From Liolophura sinensis (taxonomy: Eukaryota; Mollusca; Polyplacophora; Chitonida; Chitonidae): a DNA stretch of 64,000 nt. This document shows positions 25,516 through 39,588 of this stretch, piece by piece. Position numbers and translations under genes: made by a program. The stretch covers positions 9,907,385 to 9,971,384 of the forward strand of contig NC_088295.1 of assembly GCF_032854445.1 (NCBI RefSeq), read 5' to 3'. The notes beneath the pieces are model-generated. The model saw nothing but the letters and a program-made list of their open reading frames with translations, was not told the origin of the DNA and ran no database searches. Position 1 is the first letter of the stretch; each line of letters begins with the position of its first letter.

Positions 25516-28500
25516 TCACAGACTGAGTTCAGCTGTCTGTTTGCCTCTGCCAGCAGTTTCATTCCAGAAGAGATAGGATATGGTATCTCCAGCCGCAGCC
25601 AAATGCCACTCCTGTCAGAGTACATACAAAAAGGATGACATTAATTCTGCTTTGCCTCAACCATCTTACAGCTGCACATGTAACTAGTTATATGCACTAT
25701 TAAATAAAAGGGGCTTTAGCTCAACACAGGTACAAAAGAAATAAAAATTACAATGCTCATTTTATGAACGATAGAAATGTATAAATGGGTTGATTGTCAT
25801 ATACATTATATATCTACAAAGATCCACAGAGTTACTTACAGGTGGATAAGATGTTGGGTGTGAATTTGTGTGTTTCCAGTCGAGCAATTCATCCATCGTC
25901 AGATTTTGCTTTTTCTACAGAGACAAAAATAATCAACATTACTAATACAAAAGGCTTATGATTTATAATCAGTCCTAAAACAATAAACAGGGAGTAAACA
26001 GTGTTAAACATTGTACCTTCTTAGAGCTGATTGCTTGTCCCAGCTGACATGCCCTCTGATTCGCAGGCTGGGTTATCTGTTCTTGTTTGTCTTTACCTGG
26101 CTCGGAACTGTCACATGTACAGCTCAGCAGGTCATGAGTGTCACATTTGGTGTTCTCGTTGAGAGAAAATAGGTCCTGCAAAAGCCATCATATGTTAGCA
26201 CTCCTGCAAACAGTATTATAATAAAAAGAATACTTTTGCAAAGTGCAGGTCAAGACTACTTGTATAAATTCATGTTTCTTCTGTCTGGTGTGTGTACTCA
26301 AAACACACTCAAGCAACCTTCTAAATCAAGGCTTACTCATTTTCTCCTACCGGCTACAATAAATTTTGTGATCTACAATAACACAAGCCGATAATTATTT
26401 AAATTCACTCATTAGGGAGCTGTCCATTGTACATTTAACGATGCCGTTGATATGAGTGTAAATCTATATTGCTGATAGTATTCTGGCCCTGGTATTTACC
26501 CTGAGATCCTCCTGAGCAAACTGCACATCACCACGCTCCTTGACGTCTACCACTGCTCCACTCAGGCCCTGCTTGCTGATCTGCCTCTGGTAGATCTTCT
26601 CCTCTAGGCTGCCCTAAGGGGAGACAACCAGGGATAAGTCACTCGGTCAGGTTGCACAAATTTTATTATTGCGGGCTGAGGCAAGTCCTTACACTTAAGT
26701 CTGGCATGTCCACATCAATTTGGCAGAAATTATAAAAGAGGACTTATGGAATCCTGTCTAGGTACTCACAAAACATTTGGAATATCACCATGTATTGATG
26801 TACATGGCAGAAATTATAGAAGTAGATCTATGGAATCCTGTCCAGGTACTCACAAAAACATTTGGAATATCACCATGTATTGATGTACATGGCAGAAATT
26901 ATAGAAGTAGATCTATGGAATCCTGTCTAGGTACTCACAAAACATTTGGAATATCACCATGTATTGATGTACATGGCAGAAATTATAGAAGTAGATCTAT
27001 GGAATCCTGACTAGGTACACAAAAAATATGACTGTGGAATAAACAGTAGTGGACTGCAATCTTTGTATTTATGAATTCTGCACCTGATCAAAACTCTGTC
27101 TGTCAGATTCTTCCACTGCCAATGTCAGTATTTTAGAAACATCCTCCTGTCAACATCAGTCTTATGTAAGATTGTAACTTACTTTGAGCAGTAATGAGGC
27201 ATACACTCTTACTTACTGTATTAATAAGTCTGTAAATAAACACTCTCTTCTTTTGCCCATACCCGCCACACTCGGGCCATAGCTTGAAGATCATTGGCTG
27301 GATTCCAGTCTATGTCATAGAGGATGAGTCGAGATGCACCATATCAGATTCAAACCCACTCCACCAGCTTTGGGCTCAAAAGGAACACACTGTCAATCAA
27401 AATTCAAATGTTCACAGTAAACCATTTCTAATTCAAATAATTTTATTTACTTCATTGGTCCTTTCCACTGTCCTCAAGAATGCATGTATCTGACCTACAT
27501 GACGACGGCCTGTATCAAGCTACCAAGACGACAGTGAACCCTATACATGACCAGTACATGTATCTCAACGTTATCAATTTATTTATTTGATTGGTGTTTA
27601 CGCCGTACTCAACAATATTTCACTTATACGACGCGGCCAGCATTAAGCCCGGGGGAAAACGCAAGAACATCCGCAGGTTGCTGGCAGACCTTCCCACATA
27701 TGGCCGGAGAAGAAGCCAGCATGAGCTGGACTTGATCTCACAGCAACCGCATTGGTAAGAGACTCCTGGGTTATTACGCTGTGCTAGTGCGCTAACCAAC
27801 TGAGCCACAGAGGCCCCGAACGTTATCAAGGGTTGTGTTGGTATGCAAATGGTGGGTAAACTATGAACCCTCAACAAGCGGAATAACCTAGTATATTATG
27901 ACCAACTTTTTAATATGTTTGAAGATAAATACTTTCACCTTTCGGTCTCACACATTAAGAAGCCTGAGCTACATTACTACACTGTCTGCCATGTGCAAGG
28001 TACTTACACTCCTGTGCATATTGGTTGTTGAATCGCTGCACAATAGCCTGTCTCTGCGCTGTAGGGGTTTGACCGTCTAGCCTGAGGAATTTGTATCCCT
28101 GCTCTGTACAGAACCCCTGTAGTATGTCCAACGTCTGGAACACACAAGGCAAGGGGAGGGGTAATTAGCACAAGCTTTCACACCATCAACCTATCAGGAC
28201 TGTAATACAGGGGGAGGTGTAATTAGCATGAGCTTTCACACCATCAACCTATCAGGGCTGTATTACAAAGAGAGGGGTAATTAGCATGGGGTTTCACACC
28301 ATCAACCTATCAGGACTGTAATACAGGGGGAGGGCAATTAGCATGAGCTTTCACACAATTGTAAAACAGGACACTGACAATGGATTCAAATATCTTCAAC
28401 ATTTACCAAGTCTAATTTAACACTGGCTAATATGTCCAAGTCAACAACAGAACAAAACCTAATTTTATGAAAAATTAACTTGTATTTGATTTGTAACTCT

Positions 28501-31500
28501 TGTTCGTGGTAAAGTCACGTACCAAATTCCAATTCAATATGATGAAATTAAAAAAAGTCTGGAAGTAAAAAAGTACAAACCAGTACAAAAACAAAATAAT
28601 TTTGGAAAAACAAGCTTTAATTTAATATGATTAACTGTTACAAAAAAGTGTTTCCTGACACTGTGTAGACCATAAGTCCCCATCGCTTCCCCTCAACAGT
28701 AGGGGTAAGTCAAGAGTAACGCCACACTAACTTGAATTGTTGTTTTCCAAGCAGGACAACTATTTTGTCAATGTCAGAGGAAGGTTAAAAAATAAAGTCA
28801 TTCTTCCTGTTAAAGACATAAAAACATGATTGGAAAGCCTGGGGAAAAAAAGAAAAATCATGAAAACATCAAGGTTGGACAAAATAAAATGGAGGAATTT
28901 CAGTTTTATTTTTATCCCATTTTTGGAAGTACCTTGGTGTGATTAGAGACAAGGACAACCCTCTCCTTAGGTCCCTCAGAGAACAGTGACCACAGCAAAG
29001 CCGCTAGGGTCAACAGTTTCCCAGAGTCTTCTACATCAGGGTGGTCAGGGTCAAAGGTCTCAGGGTAAACGGGCAACAAGTTCTGATAGATGGACACCTG
29101 AATGGGAAAGACAAAGGGAAGCAGCGTAAACGTCCACAATACATCAACACAGAAACATGTACGTCACTGATGAATGCTGAGCTGAAGTAGTTAAATCGCA
29201 AAGTTCATGATCATCTTTTGGATAAGATTCAATAGCAAGAACTGACCGGCAACACAGGACAATTTAGAACAGATCAAATTATTTGTATGAGCATGCTAGA
29301 GCAACAGTTGTAATAGAAACAAAGGGAGTATCCTTCAGGCCTTCTCCATTTTTGGCATCAGAGACTAAAGGTTTAACAAAAACAAACCTTAGAAGATATT
29401 AAGAAATGCGAAAATAAAAACGTTTGCCTGATTTAGGTCTTTGCTGACATTTTAACAACTTACCAGCTCCTCATCCAGTTCACAGGCAGCATTTTCAGCA
29501 GCCTCTTCAGCATTGTGGTATAGCAGTGCTGGGTGGTTACACAGCTTCTTGAGGGCAGCAATACAGACGAGGTGGGGTGACCCACTGTATGTACTGCTCA
29601 GACAGGACCGAATAAGCCGACTATCTAGAAGCTTACGATACAGTCTGAGCTGAAGGGGACTGAGCTGGCAGAACACCACGATGTCAACTGGGGAAAAAAC
29701 AAAACAGGAGTCACTGGTGACTAATGTTATCATCATAATGTTAACTGGGCGAACAGAAGATCATTTATGAATGTCCAAGGATATCTTTGGATATTTCGCA
29801 CCATGTGACCATTTTGACTGGTTTGCCTAGTACACGTTTTCTTCATATTACTTTTGAATTATATCATGAATATGTTTGCTCTGTGAATTGTCAGAACTGG
29901 AGAAATATCAACAGTAATGCCCAGGGCTTGTCATGCTTCAACCAGAAGAAACTGTTTGAATTAATCATATCAGTACAAGTGGACTGAGCAAGAAATCAAG
30001 TGAAACTCCTCTTCATACAGTTCATGAAGTTGACAACTTCTCTTTATTAACTGCTTCCTTCAAATCAATGTGACACTTGCAGTGAACAGTGTCTTTCCAC
30101 TTATACACTTTGTATGTTTACGTGATAAACAAACCTTTAGGAAGTAGGTACTTGTTGTTGATGTCTTGAGTCCTGCGCAGGGTGAACAGCTTGGTGAGTC
30201 TGGCCAGTTCATTCGCTCGTTTCTCACCGATCTCTATTTCCTCAGGTGTGGCAGACGGCTCTCGGGCTCTGACAATTGGGTCCTCATACACGCATCTGAA
30301 TCCAGCCATCGAACCTAAAAAAGAGTAGCCTCCACAGTTTAAGTGAAATATTCTTGAGTATGGCGTAAAACACCAATCAAATAAATAAATAAAAACTCAG
30401 TAACGGTTAACTAAAGCAAATTTTTCCAGGTGCACCTACTTTCAGCACATTCCACTTCAGTTGGCAAAGTGCCTGTATCTTTTTGTTACATGTACAAATT
30501 TTATAACTTACAAGTAGAGGTGTAGTAGAAAGAGTTTAATTAAAAAATATTACTGACATTTTCATAATTAATCAGGGGTCCTCCACTCAAGAATCTTCAC
30601 TTTGTGAATAAAGATCCAATATAATCTGTTATCAAATACGTCATTTATTATGATGTGCCCCAATTAACAACTCAACTCACACATCAGGGTAAAAGACTTA
30701 GTGTCCCAGGATCAGCAGCTCACCCAGTACCCCTATATTAGCAGCTCACCCAGTACTTCAATGTTAACAACTCACCCAGCAATTCAATGTTAACAGCTCA
30801 CCCAGTACTTCAATGTTAACAACTCACCCAGTACACCAGGATTAACAAACTCAACAATAGAGTAGAACTCTTGCAGGTCATTCTGGACAGGAGTGCCGGT
30901 TAAAACCACTCTTCTTCTGGCTGGTAGGGCCATTATTAACTAGGACAAAAAAAGTCCTAAATTAGATAACTTTCTTGGCTGGAGAATAATTTATTATAAC
31001 AGTTTTTAAAATTGTGATGTATATATGCTTAGGTAATAACATGTTTGTCTCAATTTGATTCAATCATATGATGACAAGGAGCCATAAGGTGTGAGTACAT
31101 ATACTGTCACTTCTTGTGGCTCAGCCAGTCCATGCCACCAATGTGCTGCTGTCACTGAAGTGTCATCCCAAAGACACCACACATGATTACTACCCAGTCA
31201 CATTATGCTGGCAATGGGTCAACCAGTCCTTTTTTCTTTCCTCTAAACTCTTGGCAAGGAAGAAACATTTAAAATTATAAACTTTATCAAACATAGTGTA
31301 GTAAGATGCATCAATGCTCCTTAATATTATGGCTTTCCTAAAATTTTAAAGCTTTTATTAAAATTCAATCCTCATACTCATGTCAATATTTTTAAATTCT
31401 GACCTAGTTAATGTAGCTGAGATTACTCACTGATGTTGTTTTAATTGTGGTGTTTTTCAGTCTGTGCCCCTCATCACAGATGACAAGGTCAAAGTTCAAC

Positions 31501-34500
31501 GAGCTGAGTAACTCTGCTGATCTCACAAACATCTCATAGGAGATGATCAGCACAGGGCAGACAGTCGTGGTGAATTCCTGACAAGAGCATCCACAAGAAC
31601 ATGTTTGACAACACAAAAAGAAACAGCCCAGATATTTCACAATAATCCTCATGGTTGATTACAAGCAAACATTAGAATGGTCACAAATACAGATCCTAAT
31701 CTAATATTTATTTATTTATTTGATTGGTGTTTTACACCATACATAAGAATATTTCACGTATACGACGGGGACCAGAATGATGGGAGGAAACAGGGCAGAG
31801 CCTGGGGGGAAACCCATGACCATCAACAGGTTGCTGGAAGACCTTCCCACATACGACCGGAGAGGAAGCCAGCATGAGCCAGCATGAGCCAGCATGTTTA
31901 GTGAACAAAACAAAAATTAGCAAGCTGCAAAACTTTTCAATTTCAATTTGTGTAACAAAAATGCATTGCAATTATATAAATCAAGAATGTTACTTTCCTC
32001 TAATACTACAGAAAGTTTTGCTTCAAGAAAAAAATGTAATACTGCTTTATGATTGGAAGACATTGATTGATCTATGAACTGCAAATCTACCAGACTATTA
32101 TTTAAACAGATGCACAATACCTCCACTCTGTTGTCCTGACCAACGGCAAATGTATGCAGTCTTTCAGTTCCCAGCCATTTCTTAAACTCCTGCTTCCAAT
32201 TCTGTTTAATTCAAGGTAACAGCATGAACTACTAGGATGAGGGCATAACAGTGTTGGGAGTTGTTTTAGGTACAGGTGACATAGATTGAAACATTCAAAT
32301 TAAATCATTGCAATACATCTTTCAAAAGGTGTAGAAACTACAAAATTGACCAAGGATCGCTACAGTATTGTATTCTTGCAAGAATGAAATGCAAGGAATG
32401 TTAACAATGATGTTCATTTTATCTACATAATTATGGAATATCAGTAGTTTTACATTAAAATCTTTCAGTACACGTAGTTTACCTTCACAAGACTGCCAGG
32501 TGTTATAATGATGGCTTTTTTGATCACAGCTTTGCCTCCATAAGGCCCTTGTTTGAGTAATGTCCTAGGAGTAAACAATACAAAGAGTTTACAGACCTAA
32601 ATGTCTTGTACAAAACTCTTGAGACTGGTTTCAGATTTCATTTTTCTATAATGCCATACTTAAAATTTTTTTTTACTTTATATACAATGACAGTCAGTTT
32701 CATGCGGGGAGGAAATCAAAGTGCCTGGTGTAAACCACCAACCTCTGGCAAGTTACTGATGAACCTTCCCATATGTGTCGATTTGTGCAAGTGGATTACT
32801 GGTGAAAGTGTGTCTTCAACAATTGTTAGACAGTCCAACAGTAACATGAGCGTCATTGACAGCTTATTGTCCCCAAGGTCAGCAAAGTTCACTGTCCAAG
32901 GCCAGATTTGAACCCATACCTCACACGTCGTAACTACTGAAAGACAAGCGCTGTTTAGTCACCTGAAACATGATTCACTCTCCATACATGAATAAATTGT
33001 GCAACTGTTTTACTGCCTTAATCACTACCGGAAGTACATGTACGGACAACTACCATGACCAAAAAGAGTGAATGAGTGAGTGAATGCTTAAGCTTAAAGG
33101 GCACGTTAGTGTAATGTAACGCCTTGTTGCAGGACTGATTTCCACCGTTATTTTATCCAGTGCTGCTTCACTGAGATGACTTACCAAAGGCAAGTAAGCT
33201 ACCACACCTGAGTCATTATAATGATAGGGGTCACTTAAGGTACAACTTCCTCTTTTTAAGGTTTAAGGCCCAGTCGGATCTCACCCCACCTCCCCCCTCA
33301 TAACATCATGTGACTGTTTTTGAGATTTTAATTATTTGAGGTTGACAGCCAGCCATTTGTTCCTCATGTGCCGCAGGCTTTATGTCATGTATGTCTGCAA
33401 TGGGGCAAACCAAATACGGTAAATGAGCTAAAGTTTCGCACGGGAGTTACTGTCGTTATTTTCTCACAATATGAGTTGGCAGCAAGATGACATAAGAGAG
33501 CGATCAGCTCCCTACCCCTTTCATTACCATGCATGGCACTTAGTGGCTCTGGTTGCTAATCCTCCATACATGAGATCAAGTTTTTGACAGTGAGGTGTGC
33601 AGGTCTCCCAACTAGTAGGTCTATGTGTACATCTCTAAATATGCCCATGAATGAAACAGAGGAAAGTATTAAGACAGGCGATGTGAGAGCCCTCAATATG
33701 CAACGAATATGTGTAAAAATGTAGTTCAGCGGAAAACGAATTTCACTCAGAAATATCTGTCATCAGCTTCCTGTGTCCATGTAATTCTAATTTAGTATGT
33801 CAGTCTACATGCACATTTTGTTTCTCTACAGTCAAAACTGTCCTCCTATTGCAGAAGAGTTCCTTTTCCCACATTTTTACATCGGAACCTCCCATTAAAC
33901 ACAGAAAACATACTCCGAGGTTTCCGAAAACTACCACAATTTACTTTTACCCCATTTCGGTAACCCTGTATAGGCGTCCAGCATATCGGGAGACAGGATT
34001 TGTTATCACAGTTCACACAACACCGTCACTGGCTTTATAAACAAACTGCTTTATGATTTCCTTTATACAGTTTTGCCCAGATGTGATTTACCTGTCGCCA
34101 GTGACAGGTAAGATTATAGTTATGCCTTTCGCCACCAAAAAATCAATAGGTAGACATGTGGAAATTTCGAGTCCTTTGATTTAAGTGGCTTTTATCTACA
34201 TGTAGATAAAACCAATCCGTATGACTAAAATTTCATCTGAGGGGACTCGATTAAGTACTAGGTAAATTAAGTAATCACGTTTACAAAATATGGGTGGAAG
34301 TTGATAGTCTTTTGAATTACACCAGAGTGAACAAGAAATGTTTAGCTACAGCAGTGCAAACACACATGTGTAGGGGTCACTTTGATTGCAATTTGACATC
34401 TTCATCTCGTCTGCTGCTAGGCGTAGTTTGCAAGTATTGATTTGCAGTACGTTAAATTCTGCTACAGCTTTGAATACGACAGCCCTGCAGTTTGAAAATG

Positions 34501-37500
34501 GATATTTGACATGACACTCCACATGTGTAAAGGTACTGGGTTGTCACGCTTAATCTCCACAGAGTTTTCTCCCAAATTCCCATTCATCACAAAATAACGA
34601 TAATAAAAAATCAAAGTGCATGTATTAGTGCTAAGTGCATGAACTAAAATTATTATGATTAAAACTGAAGAAAACATATCGGTTGTAGGAGTATAGACTG
34701 CCTGCCCAGTGAAGCCTGAGCTTGCTTGTCTATTACATTCTGGAACTGTCCATATAATCCCCTGGCCACCCCTGATGCTCTCCCGTGGCGCTCAGTCAGT
34801 AACAACCACAATCAAGGCAATGAACCCTGAGATACACTTTCCTAGTCTCATGAGGAAACTTTAGGACATTTACCACACCTCAATACATTTCTTTACTTAT
34901 TTCTTTCTTTGGTTGTTGTTTACTTTCACACCAAAGAATTTACACACATACATCGATGATAAAATTTATGGGTGGAGGAAACAGGATGCTCAATAAATTA
35001 GAATCTGAAAACAAAGCATAGACTGTAGCAAATCAAAGTCAATGCTTACCACAACATAGCTATACACTGTAGAGTTTTCCCTAATCCCATGTCATCTCTG
35101 CAAAACAAACAACCGTACATTTATCCATGTTATCACAAACACTAAGTTGAATGTAAGCTTATGTGGTTTGCTTCAGTAAGCAATCTAACGGGAAAGCAAG
35201 GGAAAAGGTATTATACTCATGTGTACATAACAAAAACATAACAGATACTTATTTATTTATGTGATTGGTGTTTTACGCTGTACTCAACAATATTTCACTT
35301 ATATGACGGCAGCCAGCATTATGGTGGGAGGAAACCGGGCAGTGCCCGAGGGAAACCCACGACCATCGGCAGGTTGTTGCCAGACCTTCCCACTTAAGGC
35401 CAGGGAGGAAGTCAGCATGAGCTGGACTTGAACTCACAGCGACCGCATTGGTGAGAGGCCTCTGGGTCATTACCCCAACAGATACTTAGGCCTGTCCCAA
35501 AAATCTAATTATGTCAGTTATTACAAATTACAATGCTGAAAACTTCAAGGTGCACATAGTACAGCCACACACTGATACAGGCTTTTATAACACTTGTTCT
35601 GTACAAAACTGATAGTCCTGACTTACGCCAGTATGGCCCCTGAACCCTTGTACCCTCTCATGCCCATCACACACTCGTACAGGAAATTGACACCCTCTCT
35701 CTGATGGGGGCGCAGGTGGGTGGACAGGTAAGGATCCACAACAACATCAACAACAGGTAACTCCTTCTTGTTGTACTCCCACTACACATGATCAAGTGTG
35801 AAATGTAATACAGATTAAGCAAAGATGCAGGATAATAATTACAATACACATATAACATCAATAACAACCAAATCTGTATATGTTACAACTAGAAAAGATT
35901 TCATAAAAGCAGAATGACCATTTTATCTGCTTTCTGACAACTGAACGTCATCAGAATATTTGTAAGCTTCAGTCAAGGCCCAACCGAGGCTATAACAGAA
36001 ATACTGATGATGGTAACAAAAAGAAATTCACAGAGCACGGGCAGCTCACTTGATTGATCAGTTAATCAAACTGCATAATGTTCATGTCAGGTGATACTTT
36101 CAAATACTGACCTCTAAACCAAGTAGAATGACTTGGTCCTACACATGTCAGATATTATCCGTGAGCAATACAGAAATACATCACCATACTGAAATGTGTC
36201 TTCAGCTTGCCAATTTAGCTGTATGTACGGAAAGCATTATTACGCTATGTACATGAATGGGGGTAACAAAATCACGTCTACAGAAAGACAGAGAGAAGGG
36301 CAGACAGGCCGATTCCAATATACCCCTCCTCCCAAGCATACACCATACTAGGTTATGACTAGGGAGCTAAACTAAAAAACTTATCCTTCAATCCATGTAT
36401 GAGAGCCCTTTTATACAGATCTACAAAAAAAAAGGCTAACCGGACCCCACCACTTTTCTCCTCTCCCATAATATCTCTCCTTACTTTGTAAAGGTGAGCT
36501 AAAAATGGTTACACACTAAACAGTAACAACACTTAAACAAGAAAAGCACCAAAACATCTTATGAGTTTTTATGTTTTATACTTGGAGAATCTGAGTTGAA
36601 AATATCAAAAAGCAAATTTCCCTGATCTTTATGTACACTGCATTCGTGTTTCTGCTCTCTGTCTACCTAACTCCACTGCAAATATCTATCAGTTAAGTTA
36701 AAATATAGCATAATGAATAAACAGCTGTATATTATACTAGCAAGATCTGTACCTCAGTATTCACCATAATATGAAAACTTACCTGGTGTGAGGGACTAGG
36801 TCTGGGCATCACCAGTGCCCCAGGGGCCTTGGGTCATACCTCGTCACAACATCCACCGCACCTGGATGTTTCTGTAATCATGTAAACGCAGCCAATGAGA
36901 AGCCTTAGAAAGTACTAGTCAGTGTGGAGCTATGCTGTCAGAGGTAGTCTTTCTATCTTGAACAACAGTATACATGAAACAATAAAAAAATATGAAAATC
37001 AAATAAAATCATTCCATTGAAATAACAGTAAATCAAAATTAAAAATTTCAGAGTTCCTAAAATCAGTAAATGACTATTGTAGCCTTTGCCTGTATTTATA
37101 CATAAATTACTTGCGATGCATATCATTTGCTGAAATACTGACTTGACCAACACCACAGCTGACTTGACTTATGTCATTTGGTGAACTACTGACTTAGCTG
37201 ACATCATTTGGTGAACTACTGACTTGGCTGACACCATTGGTGAAATACTGACTTGAACAACACCATTTCATGAGCTACTGACTTGACTGACACCATCTGG
37301 TGAAATATTGACTTGGACAACACCATTTCATGAGCTACTGACTTGACTGACACCATTTGGTGAGCCACTGATTTGGCTGACATCATTTGGTGAACTACTG
37401 ACTTGGCTGACACCATTTGGTAAAATACTGACTTGAACAACACCATTTCATGAGCTACTGACGTGACTGACATCATTTGGTGAAATACTGACTTGAACAA

Positions 37501-39556
37501 CACCATTTCATGAGCTACTGAATTGAAAAACACCATTTGGTGAGCTACTGACTTGGCTGACACCATCTGGTGAACTATTGACTTGGACAACACCATTTGG
37601 CGAACTACTGACTTGAAAAACACCATTTCATAAGCTACTGACTTGACTGACACCATCTGGTGAACTACTGACTTGAACCACACCATATGGTGAGCTACTG
37701 ACTTGACTGGCACCATTTGGTGAACTACTGACTTGACTGACACCATTTGGTGAACTACTTACTTGACTGACACCATTGGGTCCTCCTTTACAGGGATTCA
37801 TAAAAGGTTTGGAAAATGCTGACGGAGAAAAAACATCAAACACTAAGAACCATAGAAGATTTTAAAGATCGTGTCATGGCTAACATTTATAAAGTCCACC
37901 CTTCCCACCATCCCACCTGAAGCTTAGCATTTTGCTTGATTCATTCGCCTTAGGCCCACTTAAGTGTTTTTTGTTAAGTTGGAAGATAATTTCTTATCAC
38001 AAAAACTGAAGTGTTGGTATCAAAAGCATTATATTAAGACCTTTATATGCATCTGAAAATGCATTTTTACACACCAAAGTTTGGGTGAATTACAGTAACG
38101 CTAGAATCAGGGGTGACTTTGAGCGTCAAGTGAAGATGGTGTTGATGTACACTCAAGACGGCCTGAAGCTGTGCAGCTTGCTCATGCAGTCAGAATTAAT
38201 AATGAAAGAAGAGTTTGTTATAATCCTGCCACAATGAGGTAATGGTACATATTGTTGCTATAGGCTCTATAGCTCCTATATATGGTCTGTAACCACTTAA
38301 CAAGGATGTAAAGAACACTTACTCCTGACTGGAAAGACACCTGAGGGCTGCTCGGCACAGCGCACATTCTGACATGAAACATTTCCCTGACTTGTAACTC
38401 TCCTCTGATATCACAGACATCACCTGGAATGTTATATTTGTATGTGGGGGCTATAAACAGACAGATCTGCACAACACCAATAGAGAGTCCAAGTAAAGGC
38501 CAAGCTTCTGAGCTTGTTACATATTCATTAACGTTTTTGCAGTTATAATCAATCAAATGAATTCTGACAGTAAAACATGTAAATATCTAGCAATCTTTTT
38601 CTTCGACCGTAAAGGTTTAACTCTCTGCAAAAAGAAAGGAGAACTGACTTCCTCAGTACTGAAAACAATAACAATAGGCCAGATAAATTTAAATTTTTTT
38701 GATTTAAAATCTGGAGAATTTAAATAGTGTGGAAATCAAGATTAATAATGCCCTTTATCAATAAAAAAACCAAAGCAAAACAAAACAAACCAAGCTAATC
38801 CATTATGAGGCTTAACTAAGACAAACTGAATGTCTAAGGTTTAAGTTTAAGCATGAGCTTTTTGCAAATGGTTAAAGCTGCAGTATTGTTTGTATACTTG
38901 TCATTAATGATGAACATTTACTTGGATTTTCCTTCCCTCCAATAAACAGTGTTTCATCCTCCTTGAGACTGGAGAGCTCCGTGGCCTTGTCCCTGTAGCT
39001 CTCCCAATCCTACACACACAAAAAATCCATGTTAAATAACTGGGGGAAAGTGAACATACAATATCAGAAGAGTTTCTTCAATAGCTGTAAGAACAAAAAT
39101 CACATCTCCCGTGCCTAACAAATCAATAAGCCATCAAATAAATCTCACAACTCCTTGAATCTTACTACAAAATGTTCAGCAAAAACTTTTTGACTTAAGA
39201 GCTAACAAACGAAAAAAAAAACATTATTAAGAAAGCACTTGCGAATAAATAATAGTATTAAAGCAAAATGACTTGCAAGGTTGAGGACATTATGTTTAGA
39301 AAACTGACATTTACATCTTTTAATCTGGCGAAGTCAAACACTTCTGCCTACATTATTTACAGTTGTTTCTCTGATATACATGTGTTATGACACTATTGAT
39401 AACAACTTAATGTTCCAAACAATAAGGGTACAATGCTCAATGTTCCTTATTTAGACACATCTTTGGGTTTCAGATCACACTTACTCTTTGCCATCCATGT
39501 CATGAAGGATAGCAGTTCTTCCATGGGTAACAAGGACAGCTGAAATACAAGATGTA

Positions 39557-39588
<32 letters not shown>

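Noticed and set aside
27290-27330. A two-base deletion in RAD54B motif V
   Set aside because: A single-base gain explains the alignment better and makes the exon length fit its splice phases exactly.
37216-37746. 176-codon minus-strand ORF with ten-residue repeats
   Set aside because: It is the 30-bp minisatellite read in an open frame inside a RAD54B intron; there is no start context or family match.
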